NCBI GenBank assembly: GCA_011057845.1
Contig: DSDB01000109.1
Span: forward strand, 1 to 8,080
Length of the DNA stretch: 8,080 nucleotides
Direction of reading: 5' to 3'
Source: Phycisphaerales bacterium
Lineage (GTDB): Bacteria > Planctomycetota > Phycisphaerae > Sedimentisphaerales > Anaerobacaceae
Part shown: positions 1 to 6,992 of the stretch, in pieces
Layout: each line of letters opens with the position of its first letter
Numbering within the stretch: the first letter of the stretch is position 1
Translations under genes and position numbers: made by a program
Notes under the pieces: model-generated
Seen by the model: the letters and a program-made list of their open reading frames with translations, nothing else
Told to the model about the DNA's origin: nothing
The model's database searches: none

Positions 1-1418
1 AACTTCTCCCGGGCCCCGGCTATCGAGGCGAAAACAATGTACAGCACGGCCGTGAGCGCCCAGACGGGCACAAACAGGAAGAACAGGTGCAGTGTGCCGG
101 TCTTTTCAAGGACCAGCGCGGCGGCAATGGCGATGACCCACGCCGCCAAGGCGGGCCAACTGAATGTCTGACCCTTTCTCGATACCCAGAATTGCGTCAG
201 GCCGATCTTCGGGAAGACCCAGTGCTCGACAAACACGATGGCCCCGACGGGCATCAGCAGCAGCCCGTAATAGCCGACGAAGTCCAGCAGCTTGGTGAAT
301 ACAAACGGCGAACACGCGATGACCGTTGTGACCGCGCCGGCAATCAGCGTCACCAGCCACCGGGGCCAGCCCGGCGTGACGGCCTGAAAGGCCAGCCCCG
401 CACGATAGAGCGTGGGATTCGATGTGGTCCAGCCCGCGAGGATCACGGCCACGATGCCCATTACGCCCAAGGCCTGAAACGCGACGCCCCCGGCGTCGAG
501 TTGGCCCATGCCCTTTTGCAGGATCAGCGCCGTCGTCGCGCCCATGATCCCGGCGCAGATCCATGCCAGATAATGTCCGAGGAACATGCCGAACGCGCTG
601 AACAGCCCGTAGGACGCCTTCTTCGCATAGCGCAGGAGGGCCATGTCGCTCAGACCGCCGTGCATGGCGAGGTTACAAATCCACGCGAAGGCCGCCACAT
701 GATAGAAACCGATGGCCGTCGGCCGGCCGTCGTCGGTCGTGCCCGTCCAGATGGCCTTGTTGGCGATGGTCCAGAAGTCGTCCAGGCTGCCCATCTGACC
801 GCCGAGAACTCGATTGGCCAGGTCCGGCAGCATCGCCACGGCCCCGGCGATAAACATCAGGAACATCCATGGCGAACAGACCTCGGCAAACTGCGCCAGC
901 CGCTTGAAACCGAGGATCGCCAGCGTCACGACGACCGCCCCGACACAGACGACCACGATCACGAAACGGAAATCCCCGGGAACCCACCCGGTCTGCTCCG
1001 GGATGCCGAACGGGATCCGCACCGCCGAGGCCGAGACGGTAATCATGCAGCCGGCCAAAATGCAGAACAGGACCGCGTTAAGGATATTGTAGATCGTGGT
1101 CGTCACGGGACCGGCGATCTTGCGCAGGTACCAGTACAGCGTCAGGCGGGTCTGCACGGCAATCGGCGCGCAGACCAGCGTCCAGGTCAGGACCGCCAGC
1201 AGATTGCCGACAAGCAGGCCCAGGAAGATGTCGCGCGCCGTCGCCCCCCAGGCGACGAACAGGGCCCCGATAACGAACTCCGTGCCCGCGACGTGCTCGC
1301 CCGCGAAGACGCCGGCGAAGTGCTTGGCCGGTTGCAGCTTATCCTCCGAGACGGCTTCCCGCTCGAATTCGTAGAGCTTGTCCATGCCCTTGATAGCGGT
1401 GCTGATTTCACTGGCCAT
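1..1418 (-). CDS. NCS1-like (cytosine/purine permease family) membrane transporter, C-terminus cut by window edge
   Basis: This is a polytopic inner-membrane transporter, probably importing a solute with a cation. The first 472 residues are visible and the frame runs off the window. After a charged N-terminus (about 1-30) there is a dense series of hydrophobic segments, for example 33-60, 63-88, 107-132, 151-170, 182-198, 270-300, 315-330, 353-400 and 424-465. Family-like stretches are EHVAGTEFVIGALF (41-54), WTTSNPTLYRAGL (330-342) and DFVGYYGLLLMPVGAIVF (379-396), which resemble the NCS1 helix regions known from CodB-type permeases. The chosen ATG at 1418 has AAAGGGA 5 bases upstream; an in-frame ATG at 1424 would overlap that site. 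It starts 18 bases after the rhaA stop, so it is very likely cotranscribed. NCS1 proteins normally carry nucleobases, hydantoins or related compounds; the rhamnose context suggests a sugar or sugar-derived substrate here, which is inference. The family call is fairly sure; the substrate is unknown. Confidence 0.82.
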   Translation of the reverse strand, partial: MASEISTAIKGMDKLYEFEREAVSEDKLQPAKHFAGVFAGEHVAGTEFVIGALFVAWGATARDIFLGLLVGNLLAVLTWTLVCAPIAVQTRLTLYWYLRKIAGPVTTTIYNILNAVLFCILAGCMITVSASAVRIPFGIPEQTGWVPGDFRFVIVVVCVGAVVVTLAILGFKRLAQFAEVCSPWMFLMFIAGAVAMLPDLANRVLGGQMGSLDDFWTIANKAIWTGTTDDGRPTAIGFYHVAAFAWICNLAMHGGLSDMALLRYAKKASYGLFSAFGMFLGHYLAWICAGIMGATTALILQKGMGQLDAGGVAFQALGVMGIVAVILAGWTTSNPTLYRAGLAFQAVTPGWPRWLVTLIAGAVTTVIACSPFVFTKLLDFVGYYGLLLMPVGAIVFVEHWVFPKIGLTQFWVSRKGQTFSWPALAAWVIAIAAALVLEKTGTLHLFFLFVPVWALTAVLYIVFASIAGAREK

Positions 1419-1423
1419 CTGCA

Positions 1424-1430
1424 TCCCTTT
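1424..1430 (-). promoter_or_regulatory. Ribosome binding site of the permease gene
   Basis: AAAGGGA lies 5 bases before the ATG at 1418, in the 18-base gap after rhaA. It decides between two in-frame ATG codons (1424 and 1418) in favour of the inner one, because the outer ATG begins within the site itself. Confidence 0.65.
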
Positions 1431-1436
1431 CAGATT

Positions 1437-2702
1437 CTAACCTCTCTGGCTCGTTACATCGGCCTCGTATTTCCTGACCTCGGCCAGCCAGTCGGCGCCG
1501 ACCGGGACGTCCTGCTTGAGGCAGTAGTAATCCCAGACCGCGCCGAACGGCAGGGTCTTGAGTTCCTCCAGCATCGCCAGCCGGGCCGTGAAGTCGCCCG
1601 CCAATTCGACCGCACGCAGCCGCTCGGTCGGCTCCAGCAGGGCGATCAGCAGGGCCTTGCCCATGCAGCGGGTCCCGATCACCCACGCGGCGATGCGGTG
1701 GATGCTGGCGTCGAAGAAGTCCAGCCCGATATGCACGCGGTCCAGGTAATCGCCGCGGACCAGTTCCCTGGCGATCTCCACGAGTTCATCGGATAGGATG
1801 ACCACATGGTCGCTGTCCCAGCGGATACCCCGGCTGATGTGCAGGAGGACCTCATCGACGAACTCCAGCACGGCCGAGAGCTTATCGGAAACCACCTCGG
1901 TCGGGTGATAGTGGCCGGTGTCGAGCGTCAGCAGGAGCTGCTTCGCAAGCGCATAGCCGAGATAAAACTCGTGCGAACCGACGACGTAGCTCTCCGAACC
2001 GATGCCGAAGAGCTTGCTCTCGACGGCGTCAAGGATGAGCGACTTGTCCATCGGTTGCGCATAGATCTCGTCGAGCGACTTTCGCAGGCGGGCCCGCGGG
2101 GCCTTGCGGTCCGCGGGGATGTCCTTGTAGCCGTCGGGAATCCAGAGATTGTTGACGCAGGGACTGCCCAGGGCCTTGCCCAGGGCCGCGGCGATCCGCC
2201 TGCAGCAGATGCCGTGCTCGATCCAGAACCGCCGGATGCCCTCGTCGGCGTGCGACAGGGTCAGGCCGTCGGCGGCCTTGGGGTGGCCGAAGTACGTCGG
2301 GTTGAAATCCATCCCCATGCCGTTGGCCCTGGCCCAGTCGATCCACCCCGTGAAATGCTCCGGGCCCAGTTCGTTGCGGTCGACCGAGCCGTCGGTCTGG
2401 GCATACATGGCATGCAGATTCAGCCGTTGCGGCCCCGGAATCAGGCTCATCGCCTTGTCGAGGTCGGCTCGAAGCTCATCGGCGGTGCGGGCCTTGCCCG
2501 GATAGGACCCGGTGGCCATGATACCGCCGCCGGAGGCGCCGGGGCCGCCCTCAAAGCCGCCCACGTCGTCGCCCTGCCAGCAATGCAGCGAAATCGCAAT
2601 CCCGCCGAGCCGCTGGACCACCGCGTCGGTGTCCACGCCCAACTCGGCATAACGTTCCTTGGCGGCCTGGTAGGCCGATTCGATCGTCCTGGACTTGCTC
2701 AT
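1437..2702 (-). CDS. rhaA: L-rhamnose isomerase
   Basis: Cytoplasmic metal-dependent aldose-ketose isomerase that converts L-rhamnose to L-rhamnulose, the first step of rhamnose catabolism. It has 421 residues; E. coli RhaA has 419. Aligning by eye, all six E. coli metal ligands (Glu234, Asp267, His294, Asp302, Asp304, Asp334) fall on the same residue type with a constant offset of 6: Glu228, Asp261, His288, Asp296, Asp298 and Asp328. Family signatures include SLHCWQGDDVGGFE (38-51), MDFNPTYFGHPK (131-142), ESKLFGIGSESY (228-239), RWDSDHVV (294-301) and HIGLDFFDASI (324-334). The ATG at 2702 matches the known family N-terminus. Its ribosome site is poor (only GAAG close to the start), and in-frame GTG codons at 2714 and 2723 have no better one. 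The open frame continues to 3143, but that part is the out-of-frame shadow of the hydrolase gene. It lies 50 bases after the hydrolase gene and 18 before the permease. Confidence 0.97.
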   Translation of the reverse strand: MSKSRTIESAYQAAKERYAELGVDTDAVVQRLGGIAISLHCWQGDDVGGFEGGPGASGGGIMATGSYPGKARTADELRADLDKAMSLIPGPQRLNLHAMYAQTDGSVDRNELGPEHFTGWIDWARANGMGMDFNPTYFGHPKAADGLTLSHADEGIRRFWIEHGICCRRIAAALGKALGSPCVNNLWIPDGYKDIPADRKAPRARLRKSLDEIYAQPMDKSLILDAVESKLFGIGSESYVVGSHEFYLGYALAKQLLLTLDTGHYHPTEVVSDKLSAVLEFVDEVLLHISRGIRWDSDHVVILSDELVEIARELVRGDYLDRVHIGLDFFDASIHRIAAWVIGTRCMGKALLIALLEPTERLRAVELAGDFTARLAMLEELKTLPFGAVWDYYCLKQDVPVGADWLAEVRKYEADVTSQRG

Positions 2703-2711
2703 TTCTTCAGC

Positions 2712-2726
2712 CACAGATTTCACAGA
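2712..2726 (-). repeat. Short direct repeat TCTGTG-AAA-TCTGTG in the spacer before rhaA
   Basis: Read on the minus strand, TCTGTG occurs twice, separated by AAA, just upstream of the rhaA start. Similar CTGTGNAATCTGTGG strings are, as I recall, common in intergenic DNA of several environmental phyla, so this may be a dispersed genomic motif and not a local operator. No function can be assigned from the window. Confidence 0.5.
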
Positions 2727-2739
2727 TAGCTGTTGGCGA

Positions 2740-2749
2740 TGTCGCGACA
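2740..2749. repeat. Perfect 10-base palindrome TGTCGCGACA
   Basis: A perfect inverted repeat lies in the 50-base spacer between the hydrolase stop (2753) and rhaA. Its size would suit a regulator half-site pair, but it is too short for a terminator hairpin and no T-run follows it. At this base composition chance occurrence is possible. Confidence 0.35.
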
Positions 2750-2752
2750 GAA

Positions 2753-3898
2753 TCAATTCTTCAGTGCGTCCTTCTCCGGCAGTGGGGGGAAAGGGGCATG
2801 AGGTTCGGTCTGGTACCAGAACGCCACGCTCGACAGGTCGTCCCTGAGCGGCAGGTAGCGGCCTTCGCTCTGCCAGCCGAGGGCCTGCATCGTGACCTTC
2901 AGGTTCTTTTCGAAGCGGATCGGGTCCATGATGTGCCAGCGGTAGAGTCCGAAACGCGGCTGGTTCTCGACGGTGAAATGCTGCGGCATGCCGACATAGG
3001 GCGTGCTGAAGGTCTTGTAGCCCTCGCCGTCGGGATTGTCGAACCCGTAGGAACCGCAGAAATAATCTTCCGTTCCGGTCCCGCAGATCGTGGGCCACTT
3101 CTTGTCCCCATCCATGAAGAACTTGATCTCGCCCTCGCCCCACCAGCCGGGACTGTTGGAGCCCCAGACCATGTACGTGCCGACGTAATGGCCGCGGCCC
3201 TTGATGCCGTCGACGATGGTGTAGTCCGTCTTGTCGGGCAGCGGGTTGACCCGGCGGAACTGCGCGTGGAAGTACGCCATGTCATTGGGGACCTTCGTCA
3301 ACGTGTAGTCGATCTGGTAGTACAGGACCATGTCCTTGTCGTCGATGTTGGTCATGGTGATCTTGCAGCTCTTGCGGAAGGGCATCAGCCAGTAGCAGTT
3401 GAAGCCGCTCATGGGATTCACGCAGACCGCCAGTGAATTGACCGAGGTGTAACGGCCCATACCACATGCGAAGAAGTCCCCGGCCGGCGTCTCGACCGAA
3501 GGCTCTTTCTCGCCGTCCCAGTAGATGCGCAGGATATTGCAGCGGTTGTCGCCGGTGGGCGTCATCCAGATATGCTGGATCGCGCCGGGCCCTTTGATCT
3601 GGCCCATGACGAACGTCTCGCCGGCCTTGATTCGAACCGATGGGGAGACCTTCCAGCCCTGGCCCAGTTCACGTGCGGCGTGGGCCCCGGTGCCTTCGGT
3701 GGCCATGCCGCCTTTGCCCTTCTCGCCGGTGAAGTTCTCCGGACTGATCGACCGCGTCCGGGCCTTCGACAGCATCGGAAGCGTCCCCAGACCCATATCG
3801 AGGCCGTCGTAATCGGCCACCGCCGGCCTTTGACCGCAGAACGACACAGCCAGCACACAGACAACTGCCACAAACACTGTCCTTGCCTTGCCCATCAT
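2753..3898 (-). CDS. Secreted DUF2961 / GH172-type glycoside hydrolase
   Basis: The predicted protein has 381 residues. The N-terminus has a positive start (MMGKAR), a hydrophobic core (about 7-20) and an AVA cleavage site at 26-28 before DYDG, a typical signal-peptidase I signal; Cys21 is preceded by Phe, so it is a poor lipobox. The DUF2961 core shows IWMTP (110-114), RIYWDGE (124-130), GEGEIKFFMDGD (254-265) and GTGTEDYFCGSY (273-284). The acidic residues in the last two motifs (Glu255/Glu257 and Glu277) are candidates for the catalytic pair, since characterised GH172 enzymes use two glutamates about 20 residues apart. Known GH172 members act on difructose dianhydride and on arabinofuranosides; the linkage cut here is unknown. 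Context implies release of a rhamnose-containing or co-occurring sugar in the periplasm or outside. The ATG at 3898 is preferred over the GTG at 3911-3913 because AAAGGA lies 6 bases before it. It begins 19 bases after the dehydrogenase stop. Confidence 0.88.
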   Translation of the reverse strand: MMGKARTVFVAVVCVLAVSFCGQRPAVADYDGLDMGLGTLPMLSKARTRSISPENFTGEKGKGGMATEGTGAHAARELGQGWKVSPSVRIKAGETFVMGQIKGPGAIQHIWMTPTGDNRCNILRIYWDGEKEPSVETPAGDFFACGMGRYTSVNSLAVCVNPMSGFNCYWLMPFRKSCKITMTNIDDKDMVLYYQIDYTLTKVPNDMAYFHAQFRRVNPLPDKTDYTIVDGIKGRGHYVGTYMVWGSNSPGWWGEGEIKFFMDGDKKWPTICGTGTEDYFCGSYGFDNPDGEGYKTFSTPYVGMPQHFTVENQPRFGLYRWHIMDPIRFEKNLKVTMQALGWQSEGRYLPLRDDLSSVAFWYQTEPHAPFPPLPEKDALKN

Positions 3899-3904
3899 AG
3901 CGCG

Positions 3905-3910
3905 TCCTTT
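3905..3910 (-). promoter_or_regulatory. Ribosome binding site of the DUF2961/GH172 gene
   Basis: AAAGGA lies 6 bases before the ATG at 3898. This decides the start: the longer frame from the GTG at 3911-3913 would place the site inside the coding region and would push charged residues in front of the signal peptide. Confidence 0.7.
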
Positions 3911-3917
3911 CACAGTA

Positions 3918-5630
3918 TCACTTTGCGTAGAGCTCCAGCAGTTTTCGTTCCGCCTCGACGGTCCATAGCCCGTCGTCGAGTTCCCCGGCGACCTGCGGAA
4001 TCTTCGTCCGCAGTTCCTCCAGACGGGTCAGCCCCAGGCCCTTACAGGCCGGATAGACGACGATCTTGCCGGCGATGGAGCGGCTCTCCACGGCACGGAT
4101 GCCCTCCACGGCCCCATCGAGGCCCGACACCGCCGCGACCGAGACATTGGTGTCCAGCGTGCCGGTCTGGACCTTGCCAAGCATGAGTTTCATATCATCG
4201 AGCGTCGAGCCGCTGGTGCCGATGAAATAGAGTCCCTTCTCGATGTAGGCGTCCAGGTCGATCTCGCCGCAGACCGTCGCCGGGATGCCCGCGAAGATGT
4301 TGATCAGCCCGCGTTCGGCGCCGTCGCCGACGGCCGCGGCCACCAGCGCCGGAACCGGGGCCATGATGGCGATATAGTCGAACTTCACCGGCGGCCGGTC
4401 GGTCTGGGCGTCGTAGGCGATGTACTCCACGTTATTGCGGATGGCCGCCGGCGCGGCGATCCGGCTCAGCGCCTCCAGCCGCCCGTCGTCGACGTCGCCC
4501 GCATACACGCTGAGGCCTTCGACGCCCTGGCAGATATTGCGGATCACGTGCATCATACCCATGGGCCCGCCGGCGCCGACGACGCATATCTTGTCGCCGG
4601 GACGGATTTCGTCGGTCGGCGGGATGATCTCCATCGCGTCGGCCGGTGATGAGCCGCACGTACCGATAATCCGGATGCCGCCGTAGTGAACCCGGCCGAT
4701 CATCGTGCTGACCTTGCGCCCGAACCGGCCGCCGCACAGACAGATATTCAGCAGGCCGTTCGTCCCGACTTTCGCGAAGAGCGACTCGACCGTCGCCGGG
4801 TTCGAGCCGAAATAGACGACATCGTCGAAAGCCGCATCGTCGAGCTGGCCGACCGCGACCGCCTCGACCATCTGAACACCCGGTGTCTGTCGCGGGCGTC
4901 CCGCTCGCGAACCGGAGGCTGAATCCCCTTGGCGTGTGGTCGCAAGGTTGATCCAGGCCATCGTGGCCGGCTTGCCGTACAGGTCCATCAGATATGCGAT
5001 GGCGTCATCCTCAACATCGGCCTCGGCGACAACCAGCATCCGCCCGCCCTCTTTGATGCAGGTCCGCTCGGTCGAGGCGTAGGCATCCTCGACACAGGCC
5101 CAGGGCTCCACCAGTGCCACCGCCGAACCGGAAAGCTCCTCCCCAACGGGCAGGAACATCGACTCGCCCTCCGGCGACGTAACGACGCGCTCATCCACCA
5201 GGACATATTCCTGCAGCGCACCCTCAAAGTTGTAGCCGAAGGCGGCGTTGCTCCGGGCGGCCGTCTTGAGCCAGCGATAATCCGTCTGCACCAGATAGCG
5301 CTGCCCCACGCTGAAACCCTTCACCTCCCCGCCGACGGCCGCAATCCGCACGACGGTCTCGTGGCCCGGCACGGTCGGCCTGTCGCCCGGCACGTAACTG
5401 GGGATATCCGCCAGGACCGAGGCCTCCAGCCCCGCGACCACCTCGCCCTTTCGCACGTGCGAGGAGAACTGCTTGAGCAGCTTCAAATCCGAGAAGCACA
5501 GGCCCACGGTCTCGACCCGGCAGAGAATCTGCCTCGGACCCGGGCGAAAGACCTCCTTGTGCTTGTTGAGCACCAGTTCATCGGGTCCGACGAGCTGGAC
5601 CGCATATTGTGTCCGCGGTATGTCCTTCAT
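3918..5630 (-). CDS. Large MDR zinc-type dehydrogenase with two Rossmann-like regions
   Basis: This is a 570-residue member of the medium-chain alcohol dehydrogenase superfamily, against the usual 330-380. The N-terminal GroES-like part has the catalytic-zinc signature: Cys45 in GLCFSD, His90-Glu91 in PGHE and Glu175 in VEPWACVEDAY. The four-cysteine structural zinc loop is missing. A first Rossmann-like region follows (about 196-335) with strands RMLVVAEA, DDVVYFGS and GLLNICLCGG but no glycine-rich loop. A second one (about 343-490) has a proper VVGAGGPMGMMH loop (350-361) and an acidic strand end (GDVDD, 378-382), which favours NAD over NADP. It should oxidise or reduce a polyol, hydroxy-acid or sugar derivative in the cytoplasm; the substrate is unknown. 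Residues about 232-251 look like an in-frame insertion. The start at 5630 has AGGA 7 bases upstream. It lies 15 bases after the PHP gene and 19 before the hydrolase. The family is sure; the role in rhamnose use is inferred from position. Confidence 0.87.
   Translation of the reverse strand: MKDIPRTQYAVQLVGPDELVLNKHKEVFRPGPRQILCRVETVGLCFSDLKLLKQFSSHVRKGEVVAGLEASVLADIPSYVPGDRPTVPGHETVVRIAAVGGEVKGFSVGQRYLVQTDYRWLKTAARSNAAFGYNFEGALQEYVLVDERVVTSPEGESMFLPVGEELSGSAVALVEPWACVEDAYASTERTCIKEGGRMLVVAEADVEDDAIAYLMDLYGKPATMAWINLATTRQGDSASGSRAGRPRQTPGVQMVEAVAVGQLDDAAFDDVVYFGSNPATVESLFAKVGTNGLLNICLCGGRFGRKVSTMIGRVHYGGIRIIGTCGSSPADAMEIIPPTDEIRPGDKICVVGAGGPMGMMHVIRNICQGVEGLSVYAGDVDDGRLEALSRIAAPAAIRNNVEYIAYDAQTDRPPVKFDYIAIMAPVPALVAAAVGDGAERGLINIFAGIPATVCGEIDLDAYIEKGLYFIGTSGSTLDDMKLMLGKVQTGTLDTNVSVAAVSGLDGAVEGIRAVESRSIAGKIVVYPACKGLGLTRLEELRTKIPQVAGELDDGLWTVEAERKLLELYAK
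4890..4910. repeat. GC-rich palindromic segment inside the dehydrogenase gene
   Basis: On the plus strand the segment reads TCGCG-GGCGTCCCGCT-CGCGA, with an alternative nested pairing of GCGGG and CCCGC around CGT (4892-4904). A second small palindrome, ACACC-C-GGTGT, lies beside it at 4876-4886. In protein these bases encode SRAGRPR, part of a low-complexity Ser/Arg/Gly/Pro stretch (about 232-251) between two ordinary strands of the first Rossmann-like region. It looks like a short palindromic repeat element that entered the gene in frame. I see no second copy in this window. Confidence 0.45.
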
Positions 5631-5637
5631 GTAAGTT

Positions 5638-5641
5638 TCCT
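5638..5641 (-). promoter_or_regulatory. Ribosome binding site of the dehydrogenase gene
   Basis: AGGA (within CAGGAAAC) lies 7 bases upstream of the ATG at 5630, in the 15-base gap after the PHP-gene stop codon. Confidence 0.65.
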
Positions 5642-5645
5642 GTTC

Positions 5646-6992
5646 TCAAACGCCCGCGGCCTTGAGCACCTCCCGGGGCGACATGTTGCTGTTAAGTGCG
5701 GCCAGTTTGTCCTCATCCTCAACCCGCAGCACCCGGCCGATCTGGTGATAAAAGGCATTGCGCAGCCCCCGTTTGGGAAAGTGCTTGGCCGCCCAGCGGC
5801 TGACATAGCCCAGGGCGCACTGTTGCTGGAGCACGGTGTGGGCATAGAAGATGTAAGCCCCTTCGAGGAAGATCGGCAACAGCGGCGACAGCTCATCCGT
5901 GGAAAAATCGTCCACGAATCGCTGGCCGGGGCTGTTCATCTCCGTCCCCACGATGATCGACAGGTCGAGCCGCCGGCAGATGTCCACGACCTCGTAGAGA
6001 TTCTTCAGTTTCTCATCCCGCGCCCCCGGCGTGTAGTTGCGGTCGGGCACGATGTTGACGACCGCCACGCCCGTCTTCATGGCCACCTTCAGCAGGGCCT
6101 CGATCCGCCTCTCGCCGTCGCTGGTTCCGTCGAGCCAGGTCAGCGTCGGGATCGCCCCGCAGGCCGCGATGAAGCGGTTCGTCTCGGCCATCCTGGGGAA
6201 CGACCCGGTGTCCGGCCGGACATACCCGACGCCTCCCTGCTTCATCGTCTTCTTGCGGATCGTGTCCAGCAGCGTTCGTCCCTCGGGCAATTCGAGTTTG
6301 CCGGGATCGGCGCCGAGCTTCTCGCCCCAGAAGGCGGCCAGGCTACTACCGTCGCCGAATATCGCCCTCGCCTTCCGCGCGTAGGCCGTGCACATGTGGC
6401 GCTCCGTGGCGTTGCCCTTGGGCGTCAACGTCAGAACGTCCTTCTCGTAGTCCAACTCGACCGGGCTCAGGTAGGCGTTGACCCTGGCCATGAGGTCCTG
6501 GTTTCGCCGCTGGGCCGTGTCTTTGAGCATCCTCTGGAACTCCGCCAGGGGCCCTTCCAGACGAGCCGTGGGAAAGCCGACCCCCATGTGGTAGGTGATG
6601 CCCGGCTCACCGGGGCTGGTCATGACCTTGTCGGCGAATTCGGGCACATAGACGCGGGTCTCCAGCCCGCTGCAACCCTTCAGACCCAGCTTGCGGCGGG
6701 CCTGGTGAAACTCCTCCAGCGCATCAAGCACGTCGAAATCCACCGTTCCGGCCGCCGCAAGCCCATTTTTTCGTGCCAGCCACGCGAATTTCGTCGGCGA
6801 ATAGCCGTAGGTGTTGAAGGAGAAAAACGTGTGGCAGTGCATGTTGACGTCCTGCCCCGGCTTGGGCAGATGGATTCGCCCGGCCTCGACCTCGTCGATG
6901 AGGCCGTCCAGGGCCTCCCGTCGCTCGTCCGGGTCAAAACTGTCGAGCTTACGTTCCAGCGACTGCGCCAATTCGTTGGTTTTTTGACTCAT
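5646..6992 (-). CDS. PHP-domain protein with altered metal-site motifs
   Basis: The predicted cytoplasmic protein has 448 residues. PHP proteins are multi-metal phosphoesterases (histidinol phosphatase, TrpH/YciV nuclease and polymerase exonuclease types). The first motif is clear: His52-x-His54 in NMHCHTFFS, after an acidic helical region of about 45 residues. Glu111 in GLETRVYV fits the third motif. Residues about 162-210 (RRNQDLMARVN up to RHMCTAYARK) resemble the TrpH/YciV helical insertion, with His199 in place of the usual GRPH histidine. Other motifs differ: the usual DHD is VDFD (84-87), the usual AHP region is TWLDG (285-289), and the final DxH region is GTEMN (349-353). The enzyme may therefore use another metal set or chemistry. 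The ATG at 6992 overlaps the rhaB stop as ATGA, which favours it over an upstream in-frame GTG at 7022; no good ribosome site is present, so translational coupling is likely. The substrate is unknown; a sugar phosphate from the pathway is a guess. Confidence 0.83.
   Translation of the reverse strand: MSQKTNELAQSLERKLDSFDPDERREALDGLIDEVEAGRIHLPKPGQDVNMHCHTFFSFNTYGYSPTKFAWLARKNGLAAAGTVDFDVLDALEEFHQARRKLGLKGCSGLETRVYVPEFADKVMTSPGEPGITYHMGVGFPTARLEGPLAEFQRMLKDTAQRRNQDLMARVNAYLSPVELDYEKDVLTLTPKGNATERHMCTAYARKARAIFGDGSSLAAFWGEKLGADPGKLELPEGRTLLDTIRKKTMKQGGVGYVRPDTGSFPRMAETNRFIAACGAIPTLTWLDGTSDGERRIEALLKVAMKTGVAVVNIVPDRNYTPGARDEKLKNLYEVVDICRRLDLSIIVGTEMNSPGQRFVDDFSTDELSPLLPIFLEGAYIFYAHTVLQQQCALGYVSRWAAKHFPKRGLRNAFYHQIGRVLRVEDEDKLAALNSNMSPREVLKAAGV

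Noticed and set aside
87..1796. 569-codon open frame on the plus strand opposite the permease and rhaA
   Set aside because: The product is rich in Arg, Gln, His, Asp and Gly with no recognisable domain and runs across the boundary of two well-supported minus-strand genes. It is a result of GC-biased codon use on the other strand.
2740..2749. Palindrome as a transcription terminator
   Set aside because: A 10-base palindrome without loop and without a following T-run on the minus strand is not an intrinsic terminator, and the genes on both sides appear to belong together.
2703..3143. N-terminal extension of the rhaA frame to 3143
   Set aside because: The frame is open but overlaps the hydrolase gene, whose motifs are in another frame. 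RhaA proteins begin where the ATG at 2702 falls.
3899..3913. GTG at 3911-3913 as start of the hydrolase
   Set aside because: The AAAGGA site would lie inside the gene, and the ATG at 3898 gives correct spacing and a cleaner signal peptide.
3905..3915. CTGTGAAA shared between the 3908-3915 junction and the spacer near 2716-2723
   Set aside because: An 8-base match that overlaps the ribosome binding site at one position is easily due to chance.
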